DNA of 64,000 nt, from the NCBI RefSeq assembly GCF_028476545.1, contig NW_026731783.1, positions 487,001 to 551,000 of the forward strand. Reading direction: 5' to 3'. The position numbers and the translations under genes are program-made. This document shows, piece after piece, positions 1 through 10,867 of this stretch; position 1 is the stretch's first letter; every line of letters starts with the position of its first letter. The stretch is from Physella acuta. Lineage: Eukaryota; Mollusca; Gastropoda; Physidae. The notes under the pieces are model-generated. The model was not told the origin of the DNA, did not search any database, and saw only the letters and a list, made by a program, of their open reading frames with translations.

Positions 1-309
1 AAAATGTGTATTGAATATCATGAACAAGTTTTAAATGGCCATGTTTCAGATTTTCTGTGATAACGTAAAAGGAAACTATAACATAATGGATTTGTCAACA
101 GTGATATAACTTTACATATTTAGATCTGTTGTGCATTCGTCAAGTTTTTTTTTATGTAATTGTCCAATGTTGATATGATTTAAGTTGAAAAGTGAATGGG
201 CATATTTATGGCTAAAAAGGCAGAATCATATTATAGTTTCTCTAGTAAAGAGTTTAGAAGCTGGTTACTACCGTGTTACAATAATGCGACACTCACTCGT
301 ATAATATTT
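1..309. other. AT-rich sequence, nothing recognised
   Basis: AT-rich sequence to the left of the foldback element. No codon structure, repeat or RNA motif was recognised. The only open frame overlapping it (276-461, minus) comes mainly from the foldback end. Confidence 0.5.
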
Positions 310-318
310 AAATAAAAC

Positions 319-1424
319 GGGTCTACGACAAATTCCCGAATGGACACTTGCCCGAATGCGACGAACGCCCGAAAGCCACTTGCCTGAAAAATTGTAACAT
401 TATATATTACCAAATAGATTTGGTAATCAGTTTTAATTTTAAATTTTGATAAACAATACATATCTAAACAAAAATATAGGGGAAATAATTAATATTATAT
501 ATTATTACGCATACATTATTAATTCATTTGTATTTGCTAAATAAAAAGTGTACAAACATATTTTCTTTTCTATCTAAAAAAACAAGACTAACAAACCATT
601 TTCTTTTATCTAAGATGTTTAAATGAATCTCATTTTCTTTATTTAGTAATGGCTTAAACACATTGTCTAAACAATATGCATTAAATGGCGATCAAACATA
701 AAAGACTATTTTTAGTTTTAAATTCGCAGCCCAGATCCTGCCTCATTATTTTGTTAAAGGATCGCCACACAAGATTAAGCATACAAAGATACACAAACGC
801 GCCTCTGTTCAATGTTGCGAGACGCCGCGCCGCCTACACCGTGTCATAAACGTTATATAACCACCGCAACACGTCGGTTAAACAAAGTGTTGAAAACTTA
901 GATCAAAAGAATGTTAAGACACCGCCGCCAACATCACTGCATTTAATGAAGAATAATGCCGTTTTTTTATGGCAATTTTTCATATTAAAAAAAAAATAAA
1001 AGCTATTTTTTTTTAAATGTAAGCAAATTAGTTTTTATGGTTAGAACTGTGATGATTATCAAACTTGAATCGATTAAAAATGTCTATTTGGTAATATTAT
1101 GTTTGTATTTAATATTTACATTTTTCGGGCAAGTGTCCATTCGGGCATTTGTCGCATTCGGGCAAGTGTCCATTCGGGCATTTGTCGCATTCGGGCAAGT
1201 GTCCATTCAGGCATTTGTCGCATTCGGGCAAGTGTCCATTCAGGCATTTGTCGCATACGGGCAAGTGTCCATTTTGGCATTTGTCGCATTCGGGCAAGTG
1301 TCCATTCGGGCGTTTGTCGCATTCGGGCAAGTGTCCATTTTGGCATTTGTCGCATTCGGGCAAGTGTCCATTCCGGCGTTTGTCGCATTCGGTAAAGTGT
1401 CTTTCGGGAAAACGTCCGGCTCCC
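319..1424. mobile_element. Foldback (FB/MULE-like) non-autonomous element with minisatellite ends
   Basis: The element is bounded by the 9-bp direct repeat aaataaaac (310-318 and 425-433 of the second kilobase, i.e. 1425-1433). Its left end starts gggtctacgac and its right end, read in reverse, starts gggagccggac. Both ends then run into the same inverted 33-bp motif (cgggcaagtgtccattcggg and relatives): about two copies on the left and eight plus a part on the right. Sub-terminal AT-rich sequences (about 385-445 and 1045-1105) are also inverted copies of each other. The core has no credible transposase. Foldback elements of the Drosophila FB type have tandem-repeat inverted ends and 9-bp target duplications and are related to MULEs. 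Assignment to that group is inference from structure; the ends and duplication are seen directly. Confidence 0.75.
1126..1408 (+). repeat. 33-bp minisatellite, about 8.5 copies
   Basis: Tandem units begin with cgggcaagtgtcc and end gtcgcatt. Eight full units run from 1126 to 1389 and a degenerate ninth to about 1408. Variant positions are cgg/cag/ttt before ggc and a/g in gca/gcg. Since 33 is divisible by 3 and the unit lacks stops in several frames, open frames appear on both strands (for example 1037-1459 plus and 1116-1475 minus). These are not genes. Confidence 0.9.
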
Positions 1425-1555
1425 AAATAAAACCTGGTTCAACGAAAGAGGCATTTTAATTATAATTAATTTCACTAATTATATTGCCAGTAATTTAGAA
1501 AAAAATAAAAATTATTAAATATAAAAAACTATAGTAGAGAATGATCTACGAGTGA

Positions 1556-2341
1556 CAGAACAAAATAAACCGGGAGTGATCTCCCCTAAACTTTCTCGAA
1601 TATTCTAATATAACACTACGGGGGATGGCAACTCGGGATATAGACTTCTAGACATGATTTTTAATCCATTTTAAATACTCAATTTTTTTAAAAATAGAAT
1701 ATAATCTCGTAGAAAAAAGAAATGCACACCAAGTGAACGCTAAATAAAGATGTGCATAATAGTGCGCAATATTATTAGTACTTTATAAATTTACATGCGT
1801 TTTTTGAGAAATCGGAAGTAGCGTAAATAAGTACTTCCGATAAACGGAAATTACTCAAAATTTGAAAGAAGGTAGAAAATTAGATCTTCTACTTACATAT
1901 CAAATTTCATTTATCTTTCTGAAATAGTACTCAAGTTATAGGCTTTTGAAAAATTCAAAGTAGAAAAAGTACCAATTCCGTTTATCGGAAATCGCTCAAA
2001 AGTTGATACGGATCTACGATTTTGATAAAGTACTTATATATGAAATTTCATCAACCTAGCTGTAACGGTACTCAAGTTATCGTGTTTACACACGGACAGA
2101 CACACACACACACAGACATACGGACAGAATTGCAAAGCCCAGTTTTTCAGACTGGATTACGCATAAAACCTCTAAATTTTTATAAATCTGGATTGATAAT
2201 TTTTGCCCGATTAAAATAAGTCCTCTATACTTCGGATCTGATGAAGGACTGAGGTGTAATACGGTGAAAATTGTTAAAATTTCAAGTGATTTTTGTGCAC
2301 GATTACAATGCTTTCTCTATACTTCGTATATACGAGAAAGT
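1556..2341 (+). repeat. R2 interspersed repeat, longest copy, with 3' hairpin
   Basis: Starts aataaaccgggagtgatctc and ends in an imperfect palindrome (ctttctctatac / gtatatacgagaaag, about 2312-2340). The family recurs at 59932-60477 (plus), 60846-61537 (minus) and 16600-17420 (plus, interrupted). It contains conserved aaatttcatcaacctagctg and a short CA-rich tract. No terminal inverted repeat pairs its two ends and no coding region was seen. A hairpin at only one end with little or no target duplication could fit a Helitron-like or SINE-like origin, but neither is shown. Confidence 0.7.
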
Positions 2342-2449
2342 AAAGAAAAACAACGTAAACAAAACGTATTCTTTCTCGCTTCCGAAGGGATCTTCAAAAT
2401 CTCATTACCAATAAGACATCTTTAACTACGCGTAAGTAAGCGTACTATA

Positions 2450-2714
2450 CAGAGGCGTAGCGAGGGTGTGGGAGGGGGGGGGTGCTGACCGCACCAGGTG
2501 ACACCATTTAGGGGGATGACACCGAGGCAAAAAATAGCAAAATATATAGAGAAAAACCTGATGGGCGGGGTGCAAATCGAAACTTTGACGAAGGGGGGGG
2601 GTGCAAATCGAAAATTTGAAAGTTTGTCCCTGAGAAGGGTCGCTACGCCCCTAGGGGGGGGGGTGACACCATTGGGTGCCGCACCGGGTGACACCCGACC
2701 TCGCTTTGCCACTG
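2450..2714. mobile_element. hAT-like MITE (cagaggcgtagcg family)
   Basis: A 265-bp element starting cagaggcgtagcg and ending gccactg, flanked by the perfect 8-bp repeat gtactata (2442-2449 and 2715-2722). The interior holds several G runs and no coding sequence. An 8-bp target duplication with CAG...CTG ends is the hAT signature. Related pieces lie at 23103-23271, 46304-46420 and 53564-53680. Confidence 0.85.
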
Positions 2715-2722
2715 GTACTATA

Positions 2723-3247
2723 CATAGTTTGGCGACCGTGGGCAAAGCAGAGTGTACCACACAATACTATTCTCATGTATTTAGAATAATAATGAAAACA
2801 AACACTGGTACAACGGCGTAGTTAAACCGAAGTTTTCTATTGTCTTTAAAATATGTGTAATTTAATCTTATAGCGTGTATCCATTAAAGCGTTTCAATGA
2901 TTTTATTAAAAAAATATTTACGAATAAACAAAAAGTATAAACTTGCAAACGCATAATATTTCTAATTTTGAATTCAAAAACTAGAAATTTGTGATTTAAT
3001 TAAAGTGTGCAGTTTTTGAAAAGTCCGTCAGTGTTTATTAAAGTTTGGTTGTCTTTCATCTTCTTCATACATAAAATCAATGGGAAATAATTCGTAAAGT
3101 TAGTTTGCGATAATATTTTCACATGTTCATATAACGTGCATGATAAATTTATATAAATCATATTACAAAAAGGAAATACCATTTTAAAAATAACTACATA
3201 TGGAACCTGTTTATTTTTGCTACATCAAATGGTGTACACGTTAGGCA
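2723..3247. other. AT-rich, nothing recognised
   Basis: About 525 bases without any gene, repeat or element end that I can support. Confidence 0.5.
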
Positions 3248-3582
3248 CAGTCGTAGTTAGGGTAGGGCGGGGGTGGGCGGCTGCCCGCGGCGCCAACATT
3301 TCTTGGGGGTGGGGGGCGCTGTATTACTTAACTACATACAGTCGAAGTTCAGAAAAAAGACGTAAGCATTTAGTTGTTTTCAACATCATTTGTTTGAAAA
3401 CAACATAAAAACATTAAGGGACATTGACTGGTAAAAAGCGCCCCGACATTTCATTATTGGACGATTTGAATAACTATTCAACTGGGGGGGGGGTCTTTTT
3501 CGCCAATATGTATACCTTTATCAGTGTGGGGAGCAAAGTTGATCGTTCGCCCCGGGCACCTGAACCGGTCGTTACGCCTCTG
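3248..3582. mobile_element. Decayed hAT-like MITE
   Basis: The left end cagtcgtagttagggtag and the right end gttacgcctctg are inverted relatives of the cagtggcgtagc family. G-rich blocks lie inside both ends, and cgccaacatttcttggggg resembles the sub-terminal sequence of related elements. The flanks (acgttagg/acgttggc) are similar but do not form an exact 8-bp duplication at these ends, so the copy is old or its ends are slightly misplaced. Confidence 0.5.
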
Positions 3583-3599
3583 ACGTTGGCATCTGGTTT

Positions 3600-3730
3600 A
3601 GATACAATGGAACCGTATTTGATACATTTATATGGCCGTATAATACAATGTAAGCATATCTAATATATTTTAATGTAACCATATTTGATATAATTATTTA
3701 TACGGCCATATGATTCAACGTAACCATATT

Positions 3731-3813
<83 letters not shown>

Positions 3814-3930
3814 CATATAATACAATATAACCATATATGAGAAATATTTAAATGGACATATAATACAATATAACAATAATGAGATATTTAAATATCTATA
3901 TTTTACAATATAGCACAATATATGATATTA
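3600..3930. repeat. Degenerate AT-rich tandem repeat with (TA)n core
   Basis: A loosely repeated motif (atatggccatataatacaat with gtaaccatatttgat) occurs about five times with spacing near 50-60 bases. A (TA)n tract of about 75 bases (3734-3810) lies in the middle. An open frame coding Ile-Tyr runs across it is an artefact. Confidence 0.65.
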
Positions 3931-4107
3931 TGTAAGGCTTTTCTTCAATAAGACTATATAATATTGCGCCGGTATTTAAATACTTATACAATAGAGTGCT
4001 ACGTATTGTTGCTACATGTACCTAGCATGCATTTAGCAATGTTGTCTAAGATATGTTCCGCAATTCTCTAATAGGCCCAGCATATGTCTGGCAAGGGTCT
4101 CGCATAG

Positions 4108-4212
4108 ACGTTGTCAGGATCGTGTGATATACTGGAAGGTAAACCGTCTAGTAGAGGTTCATTTAGTAAATGTTGATGTTACATCTGTTACATCGTCACC
4201 ATCATGTCGGTC
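4108..4212 (+). repeat. Dispersed repeat, partner at 24996-25113
   Basis: The stretch from catagacgttgtcaggatcg through gttacatcgtca recurs with few changes at 24996-25113, just right of the hAT nest. Function unknown. Confidence 0.7.
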
Positions 4213-4330
4213 AAAGAAAAAAAAAAGTTCTCTTTTCAAACCTGACGGTTTATAGGGCATGCGAAGTAGAGCACTTGTTTCTGTGACCTCGGCATATGAA
4301 GAGATAGTGTGGTCAGCCCATCCGCCTTTA
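4213..4330 (+). repeat. Dispersed repeat, partner at 5065-5155
   Basis: The shared order is gttc(t/c)c...caaacctgacggt, then tgtttct..tgacctc, then atatgaag.gatagtgtgg. The second copy leads into the SINE-like unit at 5165. Confidence 0.65.
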
Positions 4331-5064
4331 CTTTCCTTAACGTTACATCTGTTACATTGTCACCAACAAGTAGACCAATTTGCTGTTTAATTATTTTTTT
4401 TAAATGGCCCATACATATCTTAACATTGTATTTTCATCAAATCCTTATCGGCTTGCATAATTATAATTTAATATTATAATTATTAATATTATAATAATAA
4501 TTTATAATTTTGACTTAAAAGCCGAAAGAAGATGTAAGACTGTTGTAGTTGATGCTTCATGTAACAACGTTAAGTCGTGTTATAACACCAGCTTTAATAA
4601 AACTCGAAGTCATTGTGTACATATATCACAAGTATTATAAAATAATAAACTTTGGTTGAAGCATAAGCTTTCTGGCAACAATGATTTGCAACCAACTGTT
4701 CAAGCATATTGTTTCTTATTCATTTCACTGCAATGACACATTGTAGAGAACTATCTAAGATTCAGTCAGATCACTATGTCACTATTTATCCTGAAATTAT
4801 TATAATTATTTAAAAAATGTTCTTTAAATAAAAGTTTTAACTTTTATATGTACATGTCCGCTTTTAACATACCTGTCCACAACTAAACATTCAATTTAAC
4901 ACATGCTTTCACTGTTTAATATGACCAATATTATCAATTTGTTTGCGTTTGTTCTTATGTGTGTTTAATATTTTAAAGTTTTTTCCCTTGAAATGTTAAT
5001 AAAGAGCTAGGAATGTGATTGGTAAATATTTTTTTTAGTTTAAAAAATGTAAGTAAAAGCAAAG
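4331..5064. other. AT-rich, nothing recognised
   Basis: About 730 bases with no supported feature. Confidence 0.5.
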
Positions 5065-5164
5065 TTCCCTTTGAAACCTGACGGTCTAGGGGGCAAGTGG
5101 AGGCGAGTTCATTTGTTTCTTTGACCTCAGAATATGAAGGGATAGTGTGGTGAGCACAGTGCAT

Positions 5165-5390
5165 TCACTGCATTCATATTTTGTTGGATTCATTATTCAC
5201 ATTTTACGTGTGAGAACTAGTGTAATTAACTGCTCAATGATGAAACGGTCTAATGGTAGATAGAGCGTGTTACTGCTGACCCGATGGTCTCAATGTCAGA
5301 TATAGGCAAGTCTTTTTGCTGTAGGATTTCCCTGAGTCCACCCAGCTCTGATGAGTACCTGACATAAGTTAGAGAAACGCGGATAGGCTG
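5165..5390 (+). repeat. SINE-like repeat with tRNA-A-box-like segment
   Basis: Contains gttggattcattattcac, tacgtgtgag, gtaattaactgctc and then ggtctaatggtagatagagc, which resembles a tRNA box A. A similar order occurs at 16254-16365, where the first block is tandemly repeated. I could not find a matching box B or a foldable tRNA, so a tRNA-derived SINE is only a suggestion. Confidence 0.4.
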
Positions 5391-5569
5391 GTATTCAAAA
5401 CGTTGTAGTTGTATTTTTGGTTGGACTAGTCCTCTTCTTCTTTGTTACTTCTTGTGTGCTGGATCGTTACCTGGGTGCCAGAGTTTAAGATGTGCTTTTA
5501 GCTGTTTCTTTGTTGTAATGACAGCTCTACGGTCTCACAATATGAACACTTATAGGTTATTACCTTTGT

Positions 5570-5935
5570 GTATTTTGTTGTAACATTGTGCATGTTTGTC
5601 TCCATCTCTAGAACCAGACACTGATGTACTACATACCTGCCGTGTGTGTGTGTGTGTGTAAGTCAGCTGACCAGTGTGGTCAACACAAATGTTATTGTTT
5701 ACCTAAGTTCACTTGTATTTACCACATTGTACAGCTTCAAGGTTCTCACAAAATTAAGACTTGTGTCGTTTTATTGGTGACATGTTGGATCACTGCTAGA
5801 CGCTAGTTAAACCTTTGCTGTACACATGATGGATGGTGGATACTACATTGTATGGACATATAATGGATTATTGCTTTGTTTGTTTCGGATACATGATGGA
5901 CTAATGCTAGAGACCAAATGGAACAACACTGTACC
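5570..5935 (+). repeat. Dispersed repeat R3, unexpanded copy
   Basis: This copy is matched by 61679-62575 over its whole length: acctttgtgtattttgttg, a (GT)n run, gtcagctgaccagtgtggtc, and tggactaatgct. Here the element gacatgttggatcactgcta..., 42 bases at 5779-5820, is present once. In the other copy it is a 13-unit minisatellite. Confidence 0.85.
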
Positions 5936-5940
5936 TATAG

Positions 5941-6416
5941 AGTTTTTCAATGCGGGTTTTGAAAAAAAAATCTTATAGAATCATTCACATTGTTTATACT
6001 TATTTATTTTGATTAGGATAAAAGCTATTACATCGCTAATACAACACCATACTGTTACAAGATACATATTTTTGTAATCGTGTTTAGAAAACGCAATAAT
6101 TATGTGAACACGTATTAAGAAATTATTTAAAATACAGTAGAGAAATAAATAGTACGAAAATAAATTACACATAATATATAATTAACCGTTGATATTTTAA
6201 TATACATTGTTGATTCATATTAAATTTGTAATATGTGTTTCATTCTGAAGCTTCTAAAAATCACATTATATTAATGGCCATAAACATTATTTAATATGTG
6301 TTGTTTCCCTTAGATTTTTGTAAAAAAATTGACATTGTAAGTGACTGATCAAATATATTTAACCTATTACCTCCTTCTGTACTCGCATGAGTACACTTGT
6401 TTAAGATATATTAATG
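5941..6416. other. AT-rich, nothing recognised
   Basis: About 475 bases between R3 and the LTR. A minus-strand open frame (5981-6172) has no recognisable domain and a composition typical of AT-rich noise. Confidence 0.5.
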
Positions 6417-7217
6417 TGTAACACTCACTCAGTGGGGATGCTTTAACCCACTGAGGTGTTGTGGTTAAAAGGGCTGACCCTGAGATTTAGGACACACTGA
6501 AACGACGCTGTTGTCAACTACTGGCTTTATTGACATTACATCGAACCATAAACGGCGATGTAGAACAACAGTAGAAAACAGTGTAGAAAACAGTAGATCA
6601 CAGCAAAACAAGAACCAAAGAAGACGACGAAGACGACGACGATTAAACGACGATTAGACGACGATTAAACGACGATAACACTTGTAGCCCTAAAACAAAT
6701 GTAAACAAAAGGTTACATCACTTGTAATACCATGTGTAGGCTACAAACATACACGGGTGCAATAAAAATGTTACTGCCAATAAGTAGCAATAAGTAGCAC
6801 AATAAGAACTACTAAAATAAATACTGCACACCAAACTAGTGCGCAACATGCGGCACTAGCAGGGATAATACAGAAACATAATCTAACAAAGGTCCTCCAA
6901 CCTTAGTCTGCAACATGCAGAACTAGTAGGAGTAGTACAGTAATATAAAACATAATATTACCTTCATTAGGTCTACATTGTCATGATCTCCATCTAGGTA
7001 ACGTCACCCTCCGTGTCCACAGACAGCAGCCTTGGGTCTGACTGACACGAACTACCCATAATCCCATGTCACATGACATGGGACACAGGTAAAATCGTTC
7101 ACCGAAGAGCATGCAAAAGAAAAAAAAAAAAAAAAAACTACATCAACAGCTGGCCGCAACCCAATGAATTACAACTTTATTACTTATCCCCCCTTGGCTG
7201 TAACCATATGTGTTACA
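6417..7217 (-). mobile_element. Probable LTR of a retrotransposon (fossil) with adjacent purine tract
   Basis: Read on the minus strand the 801-bp segment starts TGTAACAC and ends GTGTTACA, the short inverted ends expected of an LTR. It carries an AATAAA-type signal upstream of a short terminal block and a (GTCGTC)-rich stretch. Immediately before its start (7218-7236 on the plus strand, pyrimidine-rich) the minus strand is a G-rich purine tract, as expected next to a 3' LTR. No matching target duplication and no internal coding region is seen here, so it is a broken remnant. Family likely Ty3/Gypsy-like, but unproven. Confidence 0.5.
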
Positions 7218-7249
7218 CAGCCCCCTCCCCCCCCTAACAAATACATGTA

Positions 7250-8421
7250 CATGAGTACATGCTTGAGCAATTAAGTATAGTTTACAAGGATTGATCGCTT
7301 GTATCAGAAAAACGTATACATTTAAGTTACTGTTTTAAAGTTTATATTTTACATTTTTTTAAAATAAGTCTCAGCTCAAGTGCTTAATTGTTTTTTTATT
7401 TTTGTCTACATTATATTATTATCTGTACTTTTTTTTTAAATATAAAAAAAATAAGATATATGTATTAAAGTTCTATTAAAATGTATAGCTCTGTAAGTTT
7501 TGTTTTTTATTTGTCTCCCTTTTACATTTACTATTATTCTTGAAAAAATTTTTTTTACCTCTCGACGAACATACATATGTGAGTAATTCAAAACAAATGA
7601 AAGTAGGGGCCTACACTGGCATTCATGGTAAATCCTCTCAACACAGCTACACATGAGATCAACATTGAACCATCTAGAATTGATGCTGGTTTGCTTCAAA
7701 TGCTATAGCAGTATTTGAAAACGAACAATTTATAGAGCGGTAAGTTCAAGAGCAACTTAAAAATAGTTGGAGGTCAATAAAAGCACAATAGGACAGCTCT
7801 AACATTAAAGGATGCACTCATATGTGACGAATGAAATTCCAGAATGCAACAGTAAGGTAGGTGAAGTTGACATCAGGAGTGCTGACGATCTTTAGATAAG
7901 CATATTCGTGAGAGCGAGCGTTCACTTGCATAAATATATTAAAACGTACAGTAAGAAGTCAATTAACAAATATAAATCTAGAGGCATGCTTGAAACTGTA
8001 AACAACATGTTATAAGCCAATTAACAAATACAAATCTAGAGGCATGCTTGAAACTGTAAACAACAAGTTAGAAGCCAGATTTAACCAAACTTTCAAAAGT
8101 CATGCAAGGTCAATGCTGCCATTAATGTAACTACTTTAAATGTCATTCAATAATTATAGTTATATTATATGATTTTTAATTATATCTAGCAGAACTACAA
8201 AAATACGTTAAAATGTTTTGTGCGAAGCAGTTGTATGTTTTTATATGAATAACTATTATTTCATATGTAAGGCTTTTTTAAATAATAAAATCAAATGTAT
8301 TTACCTAATGCTATATCAAATACCAAAATTGAAATAAAAATGTTAGTGGCTCTTTAACAACTATGCCATTTTGTAAATTGTAACTTTTGGCTCTTCGGTC
8401 TCAAACGGTTGCCGACCCCTG
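7250..8421 (+). mobile_element. hAT remnant, 3' part with decayed transposase
   Basis: Ends in ggttgccgacccctg, the family's terminal sequence. Sequence from about 7600 to 8080 matches the region of element B (24200-24560) that encodes the end of the transposase (leucine-rich stretch followed by the cysteine-glutamate motif of the hAT dimerisation domain). It also matches 17808-18670 in reverse. Frames are interrupted throughout. A 60-bp internal tandem duplication is visible at about 7946-8080. No 5' end was found, so this is a 5'-truncated fossil. Confidence 0.65.
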
Positions 8422-8501
8422 CCCTAGGGACAAGTAGATGCAATATGATAGCATTGGAACGAACTGACTGGTCACGTGTGACGGTCAGCTGACCATTATT
8501 T

Positions 8502-8542
8502 TAAAGATGCGTTAACCTTGACTCAAGGTTAACGCATCTTTA
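8502..8542. repeat. Perfect 19-bp-arm hairpin
   Basis: The arm taaagatgcgttaaccttg is followed after three bases by its exact reverse complement. It is too perfect to be old and lies in otherwise unremarkable sequence next to a CACGTG/CAGCTG motif pair (8472-8494). It could be a recent small inverted duplication, a cruciform former or an RNA hairpin. Confidence 0.85.
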
Positions 8543-8879
8543 GAATAATAAAACGGTACAGTTTTTTTTTTAAGTACAGTTTTCTCAATTTTATTGATCT
8601 AAATACCAACGCATATAGCGCCGAAACATTAGCGATACCGCTTTCCTCGATTTTTAGATTTAAGCCTATACTATAATGTATTACGAAATAGATGAATTTC
8701 GTAGTTAAAAAAATTAAACTCAAAATCGTATAATCTTACTAAAATCGAACCTAGTGTCATTATTTTTAGTTTTAAATCATTATATTTATAACTTAATTTC
8801 AACTTTGTCTTGAGTGATGGTACGCCAGTGGCGTAGCCAGGATCGTCTCATGGGGGGGGTGGTTCAAATTTTTTCCAGC

Positions 8880-8881
<2 letters not shown>

Positions 8882-8958
<77 letters not shown>

Positions 8959-8960
8959 GT
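8882..8960. repeat. (TA)n microsatellite with (GT)n tail
   Basis: About 65 bases of TA followed by a short GT run, inside the left end of the TTF-type hAT. Confidence 0.9.
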
Positions 8961-9244
8961 GTGTGTGTGTGTGTGTACATATGTATGTGTAAGTGCGTGC
9001 GTGTAAAGTATTGGTGGCTAGTGACAATAGAAACTCGTGGGTGCCACCGGCTAACTTATCTTAGTATAAGCTATTGTTTTGTAACAAGTAACACATGTAC
9101 ACTATCGTAAAAAAAATTATAAAAATCAAATTTCCATCATTTTCAGCAGTTTTCTCCAACTAAAAATTTCCTTGTCGGCCGCAAAAAAAATTATAGATTC
9201 TATTATGGGCGCTAATCTTAAACGATTTTCTTGAATTCGTTGAC

Positions 9245-9829
9245 TTATGATAAATTTAAGGAGATTTTAATAAGTTCAATTTTTTTCTCCATCACCGATT
9301 TACGATTTTGGGAAAGTAAAATTGCTCTTTTATGATACTCACATTGCTGGTACTCACTAAACTTGTCTGTTGCCTTTTTCCAGTTTGAAAATGAAATTTT
9401 TGATAGCTTATCCATAGGCTGACTACCTACACCACGATAATTCAAACTAATCAAAACACAATATTTGCAAAATGCGCCATCAAGTAATTTGGAATAAGTC
9501 AACCAGTTCCACCTAAGTAGCCACAAATATTGAAACTTTAAATTTCTTTGTCCGCTTGCTGGAAATTTAAAAAAAAGTTCATCAGGACGCCAGATGTTTT
9601 CTAATAAATACAACCGTGTATCGTCTGTTATAACTCCTTTGATAAAATTGCCGATATCATTTGCGTAAGAAACAGTCGAAGGTGCTGAATTTATGGAAAT
9701 TTCTTGATGTAATGTACTTTGAAAAGCAATAGTACCATCTTCATTTTTATCATTTTCAGTTTTACTTTTCTTTGTAAAGAAATCAGTTAATAAAGTAGTA
9801 TTTAATTTCCTTTTTCCTTCCGCCATCAT
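9245..9829 (-). pseudogene. N-terminal part of a TTF-zinc-finger hAT transposase (ZMYM1-like)
   Basis: The open frame gives 194 residues from a Met at 9829. Residues 1-30 are basic and Ser/Thr-rich with the phrase LLTDFFTKKSK. Residues 80-125 have the TTF-type arrangement: aromatic WL..WNWLTYSK followed by GAFCKYC (Cys121, Cys124), with a matching His near residue 166 after SFSNWKKA. This is the N-terminal domain of animal proteins annotated as zinc finger MYM-type 1-like or TTF-type, which are domesticated or active hAT transposases. Full proteins of this family have several hundred more residues with the RNase-H-like core and dimerisation domain. These are absent, so the gene is truncated and inactive. 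A second, shorter copy lies at 60478-60845. Confidence 0.75.
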
Positions 9830-10867
9830 TAAAATGAATTTAAATTGCTTGAAGTAGTTAAAAGATACACATTAAAACACAACTATACGAAGAAGAAAGC
9901 AAATTATTATTGGTCTTCTATTCTGTCTAAATTGACTACTGTAGGTTCCTGGCTTTACATCTATATGTAACCAAAGACGCAGTTTTTTTTTTATATAGCC
10001 TACCAACACAAAGTTTTGTGTCAACAATTGTGGGTCAAGCCCACGCCTTCCTGCCAGATTTGCATCCGGTAGTATTTTATAATTGATACGTACCAATATT
10101 CATCCCACCCTCACCCCCTTTTACACCCCTTAACTGATAACCTTGTTCAGCTTTCCCTTCGCCTATTGCGACCCTGAGTGTTTGTTGTTTAAGCACTGAA
10201 TGATAGCGACACAAGTCCATCTTCGTCAATAACTGTAACTTAACGTAAAGGATTGTCATTTTGAAGGTTCTACCCCCCCCCCCCCCTCACCTCACCCCTG
10301 CCTACTCCTCCCTCTGCCATCTTTATCATTTTCAGTTTACTTATCTTTTTAAAAATTAAGTAGTTTTCAATTACCTTGTTTCATCCGCCATCAGTGAATT
10401 GAAATTCAACTGGTTTGAAGTAGTAAAAACATACACATTACAGAACCTCAATGCGAATAATAATCAATTCCTTTGTTTGTTTGTTATTCATTTCTAGACG
10501 CTTTCCGATTGCACTGAAATCATATTAGACAACAAAGGCCTACCTACGTAGCCCACCCCTCCCTTTCGACAATCCTTAACTGATCTAACCTTGGCCAACT
10601 TTCCCTTGGCCTACTGCGTTCCAGATTATTATACTTTACTTTAGCGCGATAATAAAATTCATAACTAAATTCTACAGGCAATTCTCATCAGAATGATATA
10701 AATTATTGTTCTAGAGCTGCCAGGCTTAAGAGTTTAATGTTTAAGCCCTAAATAATATCGACACAAGACAATAGCTGTAGCTTAACGTAAAAAAGTAGTC
10801 ATTTTGGGGGTCCATGGGGGGGTTATAACCCTCCCCTACCCCCCTGCATATGCCACTGCTGGTACGC

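Larger units (their letters stand above)
8825..10858 (-). mobile_element. hAT transposon, TTF/ZMYM1-type, broken
   Basis: The left end is ccagtggcgtagccagg and the right end atgccactg. The flanks atggtacg (8817-8824) and ctggtacg (10859-10866) agree at 7 of 8 bases, consistent with an aged 8-bp hAT duplication. The 2.03-kb element carries a (TA)n tract near its left end (8882-8946) and part of a transposase on the minus strand (9245-9829). The right part looks duplicated: 9745-10310 and 10316-10858 share the same order of motifs (start-codon region, tttgaagtagt, cacattaaaacac, C-rich end). Confidence 0.75.

Noticed and set aside
1037-1459. Repeat-rich open frames (FGQVSIRAFVA and relatives) on both strands
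   Set aside because: They come from the 33-bp minisatellite; five overlapping frames in two orientations cannot all be genes and none has a domain.
5255-5330. tRNA gene
   Set aside because: A box-A-like stretch is present, but no matching box B, acceptor stem or anticodon arm could be drawn.
7436-7699. 87-residue minus-strand frame
   Set aside because: It lies antisense to the decayed hAT remnant at 7250-8421.
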